From positions 943,003 to 1,007,002 of the forward strand of contig CAWJIJ010000011.1 in assembly GCA_963842955.1 (NCBI GenBank): a stretch of 64,000 bases of DNA. Direction: 5' to 3'. How positions within the stretch are numbered: the first letter of the stretch is position 1; each line of letters begins with the position of its first letter. Below the pieces are notes generated by a model, which was not told where the DNA came from, did not search any database, and saw only the letters and a list, made by a program, of their open reading frames with translations. Positions 19,311 to 29,624 of the stretch are shown in pieces. The stretch is from JARFQW01 sp963842955. Lineage in GTDB: Bacteria > Pseudomonadota > Gammaproteobacteria > Steroidobacterales > XN24. A program made the translations under genes and the position numbers.

Positions 19311-22300
19311 ATGCCGTTAAAATCGGACAGACACCTCTCGATTCGTGGGACTCTATTTTTTGTTGGACTTTCTCTATTTTTCTACTTACCCCCCTTTCCC
19401 CACGTTGCCTTCGGGCAACAATCTATAACCGCAGATGGAACGATGAACACGCAAGTGAACTTCGCTCAGTCCAACTACACCATCAGCGGCGGAAGGATTC
19501 GGGCCGGGAATCAGTTCCACAGTTTCAGCGGCTTTGGTGTGCAGACCAATGAGAGTGCAACGTTCACCGGGCCGAATAACATCCAGAATATTATCGGCCG
19601 CGTCACCGGAGGGGAGCAGTCTTTTATCGACGGACTTCTGCGCTCGGAAATCGATGGCGCTAATTTGTTCCTACTGAACCCCAGTGGTGTCATCTTCGGC
19701 CCGAATGCCAGCCTTGATCTCACAGGCGCTTTTCACGCCAGCACCGCCGACTATTTGCGTTTGGGTGAAAATGGTATCCTATACGCCGATATCGCTGAAA
19801 ACAGCATTTTGACAATGGATCCACCATCCGCTTTCGGTTTTCTCCGCGCCAATCCGGCAGGTATAACCCTCGATGAAAGTGTGCTGGTTATGCCGGAAGA
19901 GCAAATTCTAACGTTTGTATCGGGTGACATCACGATACGCGGAAATCCAGATCTTGCAGCGGATGCCGTTGAAGTCGGTCGGATAGAGGTGCCGGGAGGT
20001 AGCGTCAACCTGGTCAGCGTGGCCTCAACCGGTGAAGTCGGCCTCACTAACCAGCAAGAAATCGCCCCTTTGAATTTGGATGCGTTCGATCAACTCGGAA
20101 TGATTGAGATTGCTGATAACGCCTATATCGATACAGGCGGCATGGGTGGTGGCTCAATCATCATCCGAGGAGGACAATTTCTGATTACCGGTGACTCGAA
20201 TGTATATGCAAGCACCCGACTTCCATCGACGAACGACAACGGCAGTCAAGGTATCGATATTGATGTAACGGAAAATGCCACAATCAGCGGATCTTTCCTT
20301 GGTACCCACGTATTTGAGGGGATCTCGGATGATTCCGGCGGAATTCGCATTCGGGCCGACAGTATCGATGTGAATTCTGGAGCACTGGTCGCTTCCGTGG
20401 CGTATATCGACTCAATTGGTAACAGTGGCGACATTTCGTTGGACGCTAACCACCTGATAATCGACAACGCAAGTGTTGAAACCGGCATGTTCGGTCACGG
20501 CGAATCAGGCGATATCAACGTGAACGCAGAATCTGTTGTGGTCCAGAATGCCGGCTGGCTTTATTCGCCGGTGGGGGGCGGTACCGGCAACGGCGGCGAC
20601 ATCAATATCACCGCGGACAGCCTGCAGTTGACCAACACCTATTATCCTTGGGGTTACATATGCGGGATTGGCACACGGACCTATAATCCCGGAATCGGTA
20701 AAGCCGGAGATATCGCAGTAAGTGTCAATACCCTTGCCATGGGCCCCGGTACCGAAATTTCAACACCGACTTTCGGGTGGGGAGATGAAACCAACCGTTA
20801 CATCGGCGGTAATATCGCCATTACCGCCCGCGATAGTTTAACGATCGCGGGAACCGAATACCCGGATTACAACGGCAATCAGATTTATACTGGAATATTT
20901 TCGAACACCTTCGGAAGCGGACAGGGGGGTAATATCAGCATTTCCTCTCCGCAGATCGAGATGTCGAATCATGTAAGTGCTCAAGCCTCCGCCTTTTACT
21001 ACGGTAATGCTGGTGCGGTTATGATTGACAGCGACACGATTGAATTACGGGATGGTGCCTATCTTACCTCAAGCGGCCTGTATGGGTGGGGAGGGAGCGG
21101 CGGCAGTGTAACCGTTAACGCTGGCAGACTAAGCATCATCGGCAGGCAAGACTCGACCGAACCCTTTGAACGGGATTTTACCGGAATCACTACGACGGCG
21201 GGCTATTCTGGTGGAAACGGTGGCAATATTGCGCTCAATTTAGATGAACGCTTATTCATGACGAACCGCGGGTCCATAAATGCGACGTCCTACGGTCCCG
21301 GCCTAAGCGGAGACATCATCATCGATGCCCCCCGCTTAGAAGTATTCAATGGATCTACTATTATTTCGAATGCCTTTGGCACAGGCGATGGCGGCAACCT
21401 GCAATTATCGACAGCGTATCTGCATATCGACGGTGTTCATCCTATGGTGCTCAAAAATCAAAATGGTGTAGCGACCATGTCTCCATCGGCCATCGGTACC
21501 CAGGCGGGTATTTATGGAGGCAACGGCGGTGACCTAAACGTAACCGCGGACAGGTTACATATCACCGATGGTGGCCGGATCACGGCTGAATCATTTGGGG
21601 CAGGCGATGGCGGGCGTATAACTATTTCATCTCAGACGGTGACGGTTGATGGCATAAATGACCGCCAGGCAGCATTCCAGATCGCGAACGGCTGGGATCC
21701 CATGGCCGCCCGATCATCAATTTCCGCTAGCACGGACAGTTCCTATGGCGGAGTGGATATGACTAACGAAGGCGGCAGTGTGGCGATAACCAGTGATGCC
21801 TTATACCTTAGAAATGGGGGCATGATCGCCACAGGCACCGAGACAAGTGGTGACGGCGGGGATATATCGATTGATACATTTCATACCGCGTTAACCAATG
21901 ATGCCATTATATCCGCCGGAAGCACTGGCGAAGGAGATGCTGGCGACATTTACTTAAAAGCCCTGGATGAATTGTTTATGTTTTCCAGCAGCATTAGAAC
22001 GCAGTCCCAAATATCCGACGGCGGCAATATTAAAATATCGGCCAAATCCCTGATTGATCTATGGAACAGCGAAATTTCGGCCAGTGTCGGCGGCGGGGAA
22101 GATACGGTGGGGGGCAACATCGATATCGACCCTAAATATGTAGTTCTGTCCAACAGCAGACTTATTGCCAATGCGTTCGAAGGCGCCGGGGGCAATATCC
22201 ATATCGTGGCCGATTATCTCGTTCTCGATCCGAACAGCTCGATCAGCGCATCTTCCGAATACGGTATCGACGGCAACGTCGATATCCAAGCGCTTACCCA

Positions 22301-22481
22301 GCCCGACAGTGAAGGTATCGATCCGCTGTCAAAAGAATTTCAAAGTGCTGTAACACTTCTACGTGAACCGTGCATTGCCAGAATGAGCGCCGGACAAAAA
22401 GGCAGCCTCATTGTGAACGAAAGAGAAGGGCTGCCGATTGAGCCGGGCGGCCTCTTACCAAGCCCTTTCACACTCAATTAA
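19311..22481 (+). CDS. Two-partner-secretion exoprotein (filamentous haemagglutinin N-terminal/TPS domain)
   Basis: A 1056-residue secreted beta-helix protein. After a signal peptide ending near FGQQ comes the TPS domain (about residues 37-160) with the hallmark NPSGVIFGPNA and a preceding nIxRVTGG-like segment; the rest is a repetitive right-handed beta-helix rich in GGxI and GDI turns (for example SGDINVNAES, NGGDINITADS). The C-terminal tail, with one Cys (REPCIARMSAG) and a GLPIEPGGL motif, is like the conserved tail of cyanobacterial TPS proteins. The TPS domain is recognised by the TpsB transporter encoded next. ATG 19311 is chosen because AGGAGG lies 5 nt upstream; an ATG 15 nt earlier has no such site. 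Base composition is more AT-rich than the flanking operons. Confidence 0.9.
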   Translation: MPLKSDRHLSIRGTLFFVGLSLFFYLPPFPHVAFGQQSITADGTMNTQVNFAQSNYTISGGRIRAGNQFHSFSGFGVQTNESATFTGPNNIQNIIGRVTGGEQSFIDGLLRSEIDGANLFLLNPSGVIFGPNASLDLTGAFHASTADYLRLGENGILYADIAENSILTMDPPSAFGFLRANPAGITLDESVLVMPEEQILTFVSGDITIRGNPDLAADAVEVGRIEVPGGSVNLVSVASTGEVGLTNQQEIAPLNLDAFDQLGMIEIADNAYIDTGGMGGGSIIIRGGQFLITGDSNVYASTRLPSTNDNGSQGIDIDVTENATISGSFLGTHVFEGISDDSGGIRIRADSIDVNSGALVASVAYIDSIGNSGDISLDANHLIIDNASVETGMFGHGESGDINVNAESVVVQNAGWLYSPVGGGTGNGGDINITADSLQLTNTYYPWGYICGIGTRTYNPGIGKAGDIAVSVNTLAMGPGTEISTPTFGWGDETNRYIGGNIAITARDSLTIAGTEYPDYNGNQIYTGIFSNTFGSGQGGNISISSPQIEMSNHVSAQASAFYYGNAGAVMIDSDTIELRDGAYLTSSGLYGWGGSGGSVTVNAGRLSIIGRQDSTEPFERDFTGITTTAGYSGGNGGNIALNLDERLFMTNRGSINATSYGPGLSGDIIIDAPRLEVFNGSTIISNAFGTGDGGNLQLSTAYLHIDGVHPMVLKNQNGVATMSPSAIGTQAGIYGGNGGDLNVTADRLHITDGGRITAESFGAGDGGRITISSQTVTVDGINDRQAAFQIANGWDPMAARSSISASTDSSYGGVDMTNEGGSVAITSDALYLRNGGMIATGTETSGDGGDISIDTFHTALTNDAIISAGSTGEGDAGDIYLKALDELFMFSSSIRTQSQISDGGNIKISAKSLIDLWNSEISASVGGGEDTVGGNIDIDPKYVVLSNSRLIANAFEGAGGNIHIVADYLVLDPNSSISASSEYGIDGNVDIQALTQPDSEGIDPLSKEFQSAVTLLREPCIARMSAGQKGSLIVNEREGLPIEPGGLLPSPFTLN

Positions 22482-22562
22482 CGAAATACGAATGAATCGC
22501 TATAGTCTTTCAGGCGCGGCAAAGCGACACCTTGAACTGGAAGTCGATTCCCAGGTGACCAA

Positions 22563-24326
22563 ATGACAGGCCGAACGAAACGTCAAATACCCCTCGGTAT
22601 ATTCCATCTTTCTCTTTGGTGTGTCTTGCTGGTCATCTTAAACGTCTGGAATGTCGGTGCACAGGAGGCGTTCCAAATCAGTCCCCGCGACCGACGCGGT
22701 GATAAGCCCACCTTGCCCGACGAACTCAAGCCGCTCGAATCACGCCCCGTATTCACCTTGCCTCCGCCGCCGCCGGTCAAAGAAAAAGAAGCCAGCACGA
22801 TGCCGCTGAAAAAGGTATTCATAAAGAAAATAATAATTTCCGGCAGTACGGTTTTCACGCCGGAAGAGCTGGAAAAAATAACCGCACCCTACCAAAACCA
22901 GTGGGTAACCAGCGAAGACTTGGAAAAACTCAGACAAGACCTGACCCTTTACTACATCAACAACGGCTATGTTACCTCCGGAGCCGTCCTTCCCGATCAA
23001 AACGTTAGCGACGGAACCATAAATTATAAAGTGATAGAAGGGGAAATCGTAAGTATCAACATCGAAAATAATAAATGGCTGTGGGACAGCTATATTGAAA
23101 AACGGGTGGCTTTAGGTGCTGGCACGCCGGTAAACATGAACGCACTGCAAAAACAGCTTCAGTTGCTACAGAAAAATCCCCGCATCGACACATTGAATGC
23201 CGAACTTAAACCGGGCCTCAATTTGGGGGAAAGTGATCTAGACATCGATGTCAAAGAAAGCTTTCCCATTAAACTGTGGGTAGCCTACGACAATTATCTT
23301 TCTCAAAATAGCGGCCCAGAAGAAATCAGGGCCAACGCGACGCATATGAGTCTCACCGGGAATGGTGATATTTTGAGTTTTACTTACGGCAGATCCGATG
23401 GCTCCGATGGCTTAAACCCACTTATCGATGCGGCCTACTCTTTTCCGATCACAAAATTCGACACGCTATTATCTTTTCGATACCAGAAGAACAACTATGA
23501 TTTATTAAGTGAATTTTTCCAGGATCTCGATATCGAAACGGAAACAGATATATACACGATCAGATTGGATCAGCCGATCTTTCGCGATCTAAACCACGAC
23601 TTCACACTCGCCTTGATCGGTGAAAAAGAAAGAAGCCAAACAAAACTGTTGGGTGAGTACTTTTCATTAGAACCCGGAGCGATTGACGGTGAGATCAAAA
23701 TCAGTGCTCTGCGCTTCGAACAAAACTATACATACCGCACTCAAAGCCAGGTCATTGCGGCCCGCTCCCGTTTCAGTTTCGGTATAGACGCCTGCGGTGC
23801 CACGATGAATGATTACTCCGACCTGCCCGATGGTGAGTTTTTTGTATGGTTGGGCCAGTTTCAGTGGTTGCAACGGTATAACCCCTGGGACATCCAGCTT
23901 CTATTTCGCGGCGATGTGCAGTTAACTGACGATCCCCTCTTTTCGCTTGAGAAAATGGCGGTCGGTGGAAGATATACGGTACGAGGATATAATGAAAATC
24001 AGCTCGTACGCGACAGGGCCGCGGTCTTTTCCTTAGAATCCCGCATACCGCTGATCCAGGACAAGTCCTGGGCGGACTATCTCCAGATTGTGCCCTTCTT
24101 TGACTTCGGATGGGCCGACAACGTCAAGCAGCCCAATTTTGGCCCCAATCAGATATACAGCGTTGGTGTCGGTTTACGATGGGCCCTGACGCTCCCGACA
24201 GCCACACGTATTCAGCCGATTTTTGAAATCTACTACGGCAGAAAGCTTAAAGATGTCGATAGTGAAGACAGCGGTAACCTCCAAGATCATGGGATTCATT
24301 TTCAATTTGCCATAGCAGCCTTTTAG
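22563..24326 (+). CDS. TpsB transporter (ShlB/FhaC/HecB family)
   Basis: A 587-residue outer-membrane protein: signal sequence (about 15-34), proline-rich linker (about 50-75), POTRA_2 domain (about 80-155, KKVFIKKIIISGSTVFTPEEL), a second POTRA (about 157-225) and a ShlB-type 16-strand barrel ending in the C-terminal Phe. The barrel contains the GGRYTVRGY motif, the conserved VRGY/F signature of the channel-plugging loop. It exports the exoprotein encoded 81 bp upstream. The family is the outer-membrane half of type Vb secretion. A LEGE-like spacing is unusual only in length; the start at ATG 22563 gives a full signal peptide. Confidence 0.92.
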   Translation: MTGRTKRQIPLGIFHLSLWCVLLVILNVWNVGAQEAFQISPRDRRGDKPTLPDELKPLESRPVFTLPPPPPVKEKEASTMPLKKVFIKKIIISGSTVFTPEELEKITAPYQNQWVTSEDLEKLRQDLTLYYINNGYVTSGAVLPDQNVSDGTINYKVIEGEIVSINIENNKWLWDSYIEKRVALGAGTPVNMNALQKQLQLLQKNPRIDTLNAELKPGLNLGESDLDIDVKESFPIKLWVAYDNYLSQNSGPEEIRANATHMSLTGNGDILSFTYGRSDGSDGLNPLIDAAYSFPITKFDTLLSFRYQKNNYDLLSEFFQDLDIETETDIYTIRLDQPIFRDLNHDFTLALIGEKERSQTKLLGEYFSLEPGAIDGEIKISALRFEQNYTYRTQSQVIAARSRFSFGIDACGATMNDYSDLPDGEFFVWLGQFQWLQRYNPWDIQLLFRGDVQLTDDPLFSLEKMAVGGRYTVRGYNENQLVRDRAAVFSLESRIPLIQDKSWADYLQIVPFFDFGWADNVKQPNFGPNQIYSVGVGLRWALTLPTATRIQPIFEIYYGRKLKDVDSEDSGNLQDHGIHFQFAIAAF

Positions 24327-24486
24327 GAGACGGTGGTAACCCTGCGAGCACATTCCATCCATCACGATGGTGCGACGTTGCCGCCCCAATACTTCACAGA
24401 TGCGGTTATTGATCCAGATTTGTGCAAGATTAGAAAAGCGGCGCCATAAATAAAGCATCTTACCCATTAAAGAACCGATTTTCGAT

Positions 24487-26886
24487 ATGAGCAGTTACGA
24501 TAAAGTCCATCGTTGCCTTAAGCGGCTTGGCATTCATCGCCCCTTGATTTATTTGACCATGACTGGCTTTTTCTTATTGACCATGGCGTCCATAAGCTGC
24601 CAAACAGCTCCGCATGGCGACAAGCCCGTTACCGACAATGAATCACTACGGCTGACAGAACAATCTCCTGGAGCGCATTACAATCAGATGGGTGATTTGT
24701 ATTATGCCAAAGGCATGGCTGCAAAAGCTATCGGGTACTGGCGCATAGCTATTGAGCAATCTAAAAATCCACCCAATTTATCGTTGCATGCCCACATATT
24801 ATTGAAAATGGCCAGGGCCTATGTATCAATGGGCCAGACGACCCAGGCGCTGCAAAAGGTTGATGCGGCGCTTGATATGGCCACCCAAATACGAAATACA
24901 CCACTTGAAATTTCCGCTTTAAATTTGAAAGGCAGTATTTTCCTGAGCGTCGGTAAAGTGCTTGAAGCCCAGTCCGTCCTGGAAAAATGCCTCCAACGGG
25001 CCCACCATGAGAATAACCACAAAGCGCTTGCCGAGGCCTATATCCATGTCGGCAATCTGCATGTTTACCAGAACCAATATGAAAAGGCCCAAAAAGCTTA
25101 TGATGAAGGCATCGCGATTTACCGACGGTCGCCCGGTTCCGATTTAGCGTTAGCCACCGCACTCACAAATTCTGCCATGGCTTCGATTCAAAACGCCCGG
25201 TTCGAGCAGGCCAAGGCCGCCGCCGATGAGGCGATCGCCGCGATTGGCAAGGGGGAGAATCATCACGATAAAATTTTCGTCCTGATCAATATCGGCCTGG
25301 TTTTTCAAAGACTCCGACCACACTTACCGGCACTCGATCCAATTCTATTGGAACAGTCTCACCAAACGTTCCTTCAGGCTTATGAGCAGGCGGACCAACT
25401 GGGTGATATCCAGGCCGGTTCCTACGCCCTTGGCTATCTCGGCCAACTCTATGAAGACCAGAACCGTTTGGAAGAAGCACTGCAATTGACCCGCCGGGCG
25501 GCCATCGCCGCTCGGAAAGTCGATGCCAAAGAAGCGCTGTTTCGCTGGCAATGGCAAATCGGTCGTATCTACCGCAAACAGAACCAGCTTAAATCCGCCA
25601 TCACTGCCTATCGCCTTTCAGTCTTGGCCTTGAAGTCGATTCAGCAAGCCCAGTCGGGCTGTTACGGCCGGTTTCAATCGACCCTGCGGCAGGACGTGAC
25701 GACGGTAAGTCTGGAACTGGCCGATTTGTTGCTCCAACACGCGTCATCTTCCATAACTGATCCCGCAACCCGTCAATCGCTTTTGTCCGAAGCGCGTGAG
25801 GTCGTTGAACTCAATAAAGTATACGAACTGCGCGATTATTATCAGGACGACTGTGTCGATGCCGCCCACGTCAATATCACCAGGCTGGACACCGTATCAC
25901 CCAAGGCCGTGGTTGTTTACCCATTATTGTTTAGCGATCGATACGAGCTTCTGGTAGGCACGTCGACCGGTTTAAAGCAGTATCAGGCCAAAGTTACCGA
26001 CACCGAAGTCATTGAAGTCGTCCGTCAGTTTCGTCGCCTGCTGGAAAAAAGGACAACCCAGGAATACTTGCCCTTGTCTCAAAAACTATACAACTGGTTC
26101 ATTCGTCCGATCGAAACAGATCTCAAACAATCAGGGGTAGATACCCTTGTCTTTATCCCAGGGGGGGCCTTGCGAACCATTCCCATGGCAGCCCTTCACG
26201 ATGGCAGTCAATTCCTGATCGAAAAATATGCCATTGCCATTACCCCCGGCCTTTATCTGACGGACCCGCAAACCATCGGAGGAAAAGACGTTCTAATCCT
26301 TGCCGCGGGCCTCACCGAATCCGTGCAGGGTTTTCCGTCATTGCCGTTTGTGGCCGATGAATTGCGAGCGATTCAGAACGAATATCCGACGACCTTGATG
26401 GTCAATGAAGAATTTAGCGTGTCTGGCATTGAAACCGCACTGGAAGATGAAAAATACACGATTGTCCACATTGCGTCACATGCACAGTTTGGCGAAAATA
26501 TAGATAATACGTTTCTCCTGACCTTTGATGAAAAATTCTCTTTCGACAGTCTGGACCAGTCCGTCGGCCTGCTCAAATACCGTGAAGATCCGCTTGAATT
26601 GCTGACGCTAAGCGCTTGCGAAACCGCTGCTGGCGATGACCGCGCCGCCCTGGGGCTGGCCGGGGTAGCTGTAAAATCCGGAGCGCGAAGCGCTCTTGCC
26701 ACCCTGTGGCATGTCAATGATCTGGCCTCGTCGATTTTGATCGGTCAATTTTATCAGGAACTCCACGGGGCAGGTAATTCCAGAGCCGCTGCTTTGCAGA
26801 AAGCCCAGCAAAAACTATTGGCCGATCTCCGCTACCAACATCCTGGTTACTGGGCACCTTATCTTCTCATCAACAACTGGCTATAA
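24487..26886 (+). CDS. TPR-repeat CHAT-domain peptidase
   Basis: A 799-residue protein. An N-terminal hydrophobic segment (about 18-38) followed by Cys39 suggests export, possibly as a lipoprotein, though the lipobox is poor. Residues about 55-430 are TPR repeats, and about 490-799 form a CHAT (caspase-like) domain with both catalytic residues: His665 in HIASHAQF and Cys711 in LSACETAAGD. CHAT proteins are cysteine peptidases that cut partner proteins. It is 160 bp downstream of the TpsB gene and 8 bp upstream of the CHASE2 cyclase. The same neighbourhood (TPS, ShlB, CHAT, CHASE2, DUF928) is common in cyanobacteria. Its target is not known; the exoprotein or the DUF928 partner are candidates. 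The start at 24487 has a weak Shine-Dalgarno. Confidence 0.88.
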   Translation: MSSYDKVHRCLKRLGIHRPLIYLTMTGFFLLTMASISCQTAPHGDKPVTDNESLRLTEQSPGAHYNQMGDLYYAKGMAAKAIGYWRIAIEQSKNPPNLSLHAHILLKMARAYVSMGQTTQALQKVDAALDMATQIRNTPLEISALNLKGSIFLSVGKVLEAQSVLEKCLQRAHHENNHKALAEAYIHVGNLHVYQNQYEKAQKAYDEGIAIYRRSPGSDLALATALTNSAMASIQNARFEQAKAAADEAIAAIGKGENHHDKIFVLINIGLVFQRLRPHLPALDPILLEQSHQTFLQAYEQADQLGDIQAGSYALGYLGQLYEDQNRLEEALQLTRRAAIAARKVDAKEALFRWQWQIGRIYRKQNQLKSAITAYRLSVLALKSIQQAQSGCYGRFQSTLRQDVTTVSLELADLLLQHASSSITDPATRQSLLSEAREVVELNKVYELRDYYQDDCVDAAHVNITRLDTVSPKAVVVYPLLFSDRYELLVGTSTGLKQYQAKVTDTEVIEVVRQFRRLLEKRTTQEYLPLSQKLYNWFIRPIETDLKQSGVDTLVFIPGGALRTIPMAALHDGSQFLIEKYAIAITPGLYLTDPQTIGGKDVLILAAGLTESVQGFPSLPFVADELRAIQNEYPTTLMVNEEFSVSGIETALEDEKYTIVHIASHAQFGENIDNTFLLTFDEKFSFDSLDQSVGLLKYREDPLELLTLSACETAAGDDRAALGLAGVAVKSGARSALATLWHVNDLASSILIGQFYQELHGAGNSRAAALQKAQQKLLADLRYQHPGYWAPYLLINNWL

Positions 26887-26894
26887 GCGTCGTC

Positions 26895-28814
26895 ATGCAA
26901 TGGATAAAAAAATTGCTCGAGCTTCCCGTGGTGGGTGCTTCCGTGGTGAGTTTGCTCGTCGCATCCGCTGTTTTGCTTGCTAGGCAGTACGGTCTCGCTG
27001 AATCTCTCGAGCTTGCGGCCTATGACGGGTTTATACGCCTCAAGACCGAATCCGAAATTGCCCATCCGAATATCGTCATTATCGGCATCACCGAGAAGGA
27101 TATTCGCCATCTGGGACACTGGCCGCTTGACGACGGCACCATCGCCAATGCAATGGAACGGTTATTACGTTGTCGGCCCCGGGCGATAGGCCTGGATCTT
27201 TTCCGCGATCTTCCGGTACCGCCGGGGTCGGAGAAATTCAAAACACTTCTTAAACAGAACGCCAATATCGTAACGGTCATGAAGTTCGGCGACAGCGGGG
27301 TTCAAGCGCCCTTTTTCTTAAAGGACACCGACCAGGTCGGATTTAATGATATTATTGTCGATCCCGGCGGAACCGTCAGACGCGCGCTGCTCTTTTTGGA
27401 TGACGGTGTGAAGATTTACTATTCGTTTGCCTTGCGCCTGGCCATGCTGTTCTTGCGTCCTGAAGGCATTGTACCGCAGTCGGATCTGAAAAATCCATTG
27501 TTTATAAGGCTTGGCGGGGTCACCATTGAGCCTTTCGAATCCAATGACGGCGGTTACATCAAGGCCGATGCGCGCGGATATCAATTCCTGCTCGACTATG
27601 ATGAGACCAAAATGGTTTTCACCTCGTATTCCTTGTTTCAACTATTAAAAGGCGAGATCGATGCCGATACCATTCGCGACAAGATTGTATTGATTGGTGT
27701 CATGGCGGAAAGTGTCAAAGATTTATTCTACACGCCCTACAGTCGTGGCTTCAAGCGCCTTCAACAAGTGCCGGGGGTTTATATACATGCCCACGCAAAC
27801 AGCCAATTACTGCGGATCGCCATGAATCACACGCCCCCCATCAAAACCATATCTGAGCAAAGCGAAATCGCCTGGATTGTTTTCTGGAGCTTGCTGGGGG
27901 GGATTACCGGCATCGGCGGTTGGTCGCCTTGGCGATTTGCCATGATAAGCACGGCCGGGGTGTGTCTCATCGGTGGGCTATCCTATGGCGCCTATATTTC
28001 TCGAATCTGGTTGCCGGTTATAACACCGGCCATGGCCTGGCTGATGTCGGCCGCCACCGTTACGGCCTATACCTCCAATCGGGAGAAAAAGCAGCGGGCC
28101 TTATTGATGAACCTGTTTTCGCGCCACGTCTCACCTGAAGTTGCGGACGCCATCTGGCAGCAGCGCGACCGGTTTTTAAATAACGGGCGGCCCCGATCAC
28201 AGAAGTTGACAGTCACGGTTTTGTTTTCGGATCTCAGGGGATTTACACCCGTGGCGGAACAAATGGATGCCGAAGCGCTCATCGATTGGCTGAATACCTA
28301 TATGGAAGCGATGGTACAGATCATCATGGATCACGGCGGTGTCATCGACGATTATGCCGGTGACGGCATCAAGGCCAACTTCGGTGTCCCCTTCCCGCGG
28401 CAAACCGAAGATGAAATCCGTCAGGACGCCATCCATGCGGTTAGCTGCGCTCTGGCAATGGAGAATGAATTGGAACGGTTGAATCGAGAATGGCGCCGAT
28501 CGAAATTGCCCGGTGTGGGGATCCGTGTCGGCATTTTCACCGGGCCGGCAGTGGCAGGCGCGCTCGGCAGCCACCGCCGATTGAAGTACACGACGGTGGG
28601 CGATACGGTCAACACGGCCGCCCGTCTGGAAAATTACAGAAAAGAAATCGCCAAAGAACGCCTGTGCCGTATTTTTATCGGTGAATCAACACTTCGGCAT
28701 CTCGACGGTCGCTTCCGGGTCGATACGATCGGAGAGGCCTGCTTAAAAGGCAAAGACCAGACCATAAATGTTTATCAGGTGCTGGAACATGAACAGCACC
28801 GGGAGGATTACTAA
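26895..28814 (+). CDS. CHASE2-domain class III nucleotidyl cyclase
   Basis: A 639-residue membrane protein: one N-terminal TM (about 12-30), an extracytoplasmic CHASE2 sensor (about 35-300, NIVIIGITEKDI, WPLDDGTIANAM), three TM segments (about 310-395) and a cytoplasmic class III cyclase (about 425-630). Metal-binding Asp residues are present (FSDLRGFT, YAGDGIKANFG), as is the transition-state Asn/Arg motif VNTAARLE. The residue that is usually the adenine-selecting Lys before the second metal site is Asp here (VIDDYAGDG), and the partner position is Thr (KYTTVGD), as in class IIIb. Substrate preference is therefore uncertain. Its stop abuts the next start. Confidence 0.88.
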   Translation: MQWIKKLLELPVVGASVVSLLVASAVLLARQYGLAESLELAAYDGFIRLKTESEIAHPNIVIIGITEKDIRHLGHWPLDDGTIANAMERLLRCRPRAIGLDLFRDLPVPPGSEKFKTLLKQNANIVTVMKFGDSGVQAPFFLKDTDQVGFNDIIVDPGGTVRRALLFLDDGVKIYYSFALRLAMLFLRPEGIVPQSDLKNPLFIRLGGVTIEPFESNDGGYIKADARGYQFLLDYDETKMVFTSYSLFQLLKGEIDADTIRDKIVLIGVMAESVKDLFYTPYSRGFKRLQQVPGVYIHAHANSQLLRIAMNHTPPIKTISEQSEIAWIVFWSLLGGITGIGGWSPWRFAMISTAGVCLIGGLSYGAYISRIWLPVITPAMAWLMSAATVTAYTSNREKKQRALLMNLFSRHVSPEVADAIWQQRDRFLNNGRPRSQKLTVTVLFSDLRGFTPVAEQMDAEALIDWLNTYMEAMVQIIMDHGGVIDDYAGDGIKANFGVPFPRQTEDEIRQDAIHAVSCALAMENELERLNREWRRSKLPGVGIRVGIFTGPAVAGALGSHRRLKYTTVGDTVNTAARLENYRKEIAKERLCRIFIGESTLRHLDGRFRVDTIGEACLKGKDQTINVYQVLEHEQHREDY

Positions 28815-29624
28815 ATGAAAGCTTCAATACTTACCGTGGCATCGGCGCTGGCGGTGTGTCTCCTCTGGATGCCATCTTTAGGAAACGCTTCCGACAATGA
28901 CATCCCGCAAAAAACGCAGGAAAAAGAAGTTGCGGCCCCGCAACCACCCCCGGAGCCCACAAAAGAGACCACTCCGTCGGATCAGTCCGCGGATAATGGT
29001 CAGACTTCCTCCCAGCCCGACATGCCGGTTTACCAACCACCGTTGCGAGGCGCTCCCATCGGCCGTGTGGCCGGAGGGACCCGGGGGCTCCAGGATAAGC
29101 ATCCCTTTCTCTGTGTCCTGGCCCCCGACCATATCGGGCTTACGCATAAACCGCAGCCGGAGCTATACTGGTTTATCTCCGAGGAGACCGACGCTCCGAT
29201 TGAATTGACCGTCATCGAGATTCAGGGGATCCGTCCCCTGCTCGAAGCACGCCTGCCCCCGCCCCAGGAGGCAGGCGTGCAGCGTATCGATCTTTCCGAT
29301 CACGGCATCAACTTGCAACACGGGGTTCAATACAAATGGTTCGTTTCACTGGTGCCTGACGCCAATCGCCGCTCCCGCGACGTCATTGCCGGAGGCGGCA
29401 TCGAGTACGCTGATCTCCCTGAGGCGATAAAAACCGCGATAGGGCAATCCGACCAGACCGAAGCCGCAAATATCTATGCAGGATCCGGATTTTGGTACGA
29501 TGCGCTGGCTGAGATTTCACACCAGATCGAGGCATCCCCACAAAATAAGGTTTTCCGAAATCAGCGGGCATTCCTGGCTGAGCAGGTCGGCCTCCAGGCG
29601 GTGACCGAGTTTGAAAAGCAGTGA
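28815..29624 (+). CDS. DUF928 protein
   Basis: A 269-residue exported protein: signal peptide (residues 1-25, ending GNAS), a low-complexity Pro/Glu/Thr-rich linker (about 30-75), and the DUF928 domain (about 80-265) with YWFISEETDAPIE and the GVQYKWFVSL segment near the C-terminal half. DUF928 has no known biochemical function; it recurs next to CHASE2, CHAT and TPS genes in cyanobacteria. It starts directly after the cyclase stop and is the last gene of the operon before a strong hairpin. A periplasmic role linked to the CHASE2 sensor is a reasonable guess. Confidence 0.85.
   Translation: MKASILTVASALAVCLLWMPSLGNASDNDIPQKTQEKEVAAPQPPPEPTKETTPSDQSADNGQTSSQPDMPVYQPPLRGAPIGRVAGGTRGLQDKHPFLCVLAPDHIGLTHKPQPELYWFISEETDAPIELTVIEIQGIRPLLEARLPPPQEAGVQRIDLSDHGINLQHGVQYKWFVSLVPDANRRSRDVIAGGGIEYADLPEAIKTAIGQSDQTEAANIYAGSGFWYDALAEISHQIEASPQNKVFRNQRAFLAEQVGLQAVTEFEKQ

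Noticed and set aside
24174..24467. Minus-strand frame overlapping the end of the TpsB gene
   Set aside because: It covers the TpsB C-terminus in antisense and has no protein-like features.
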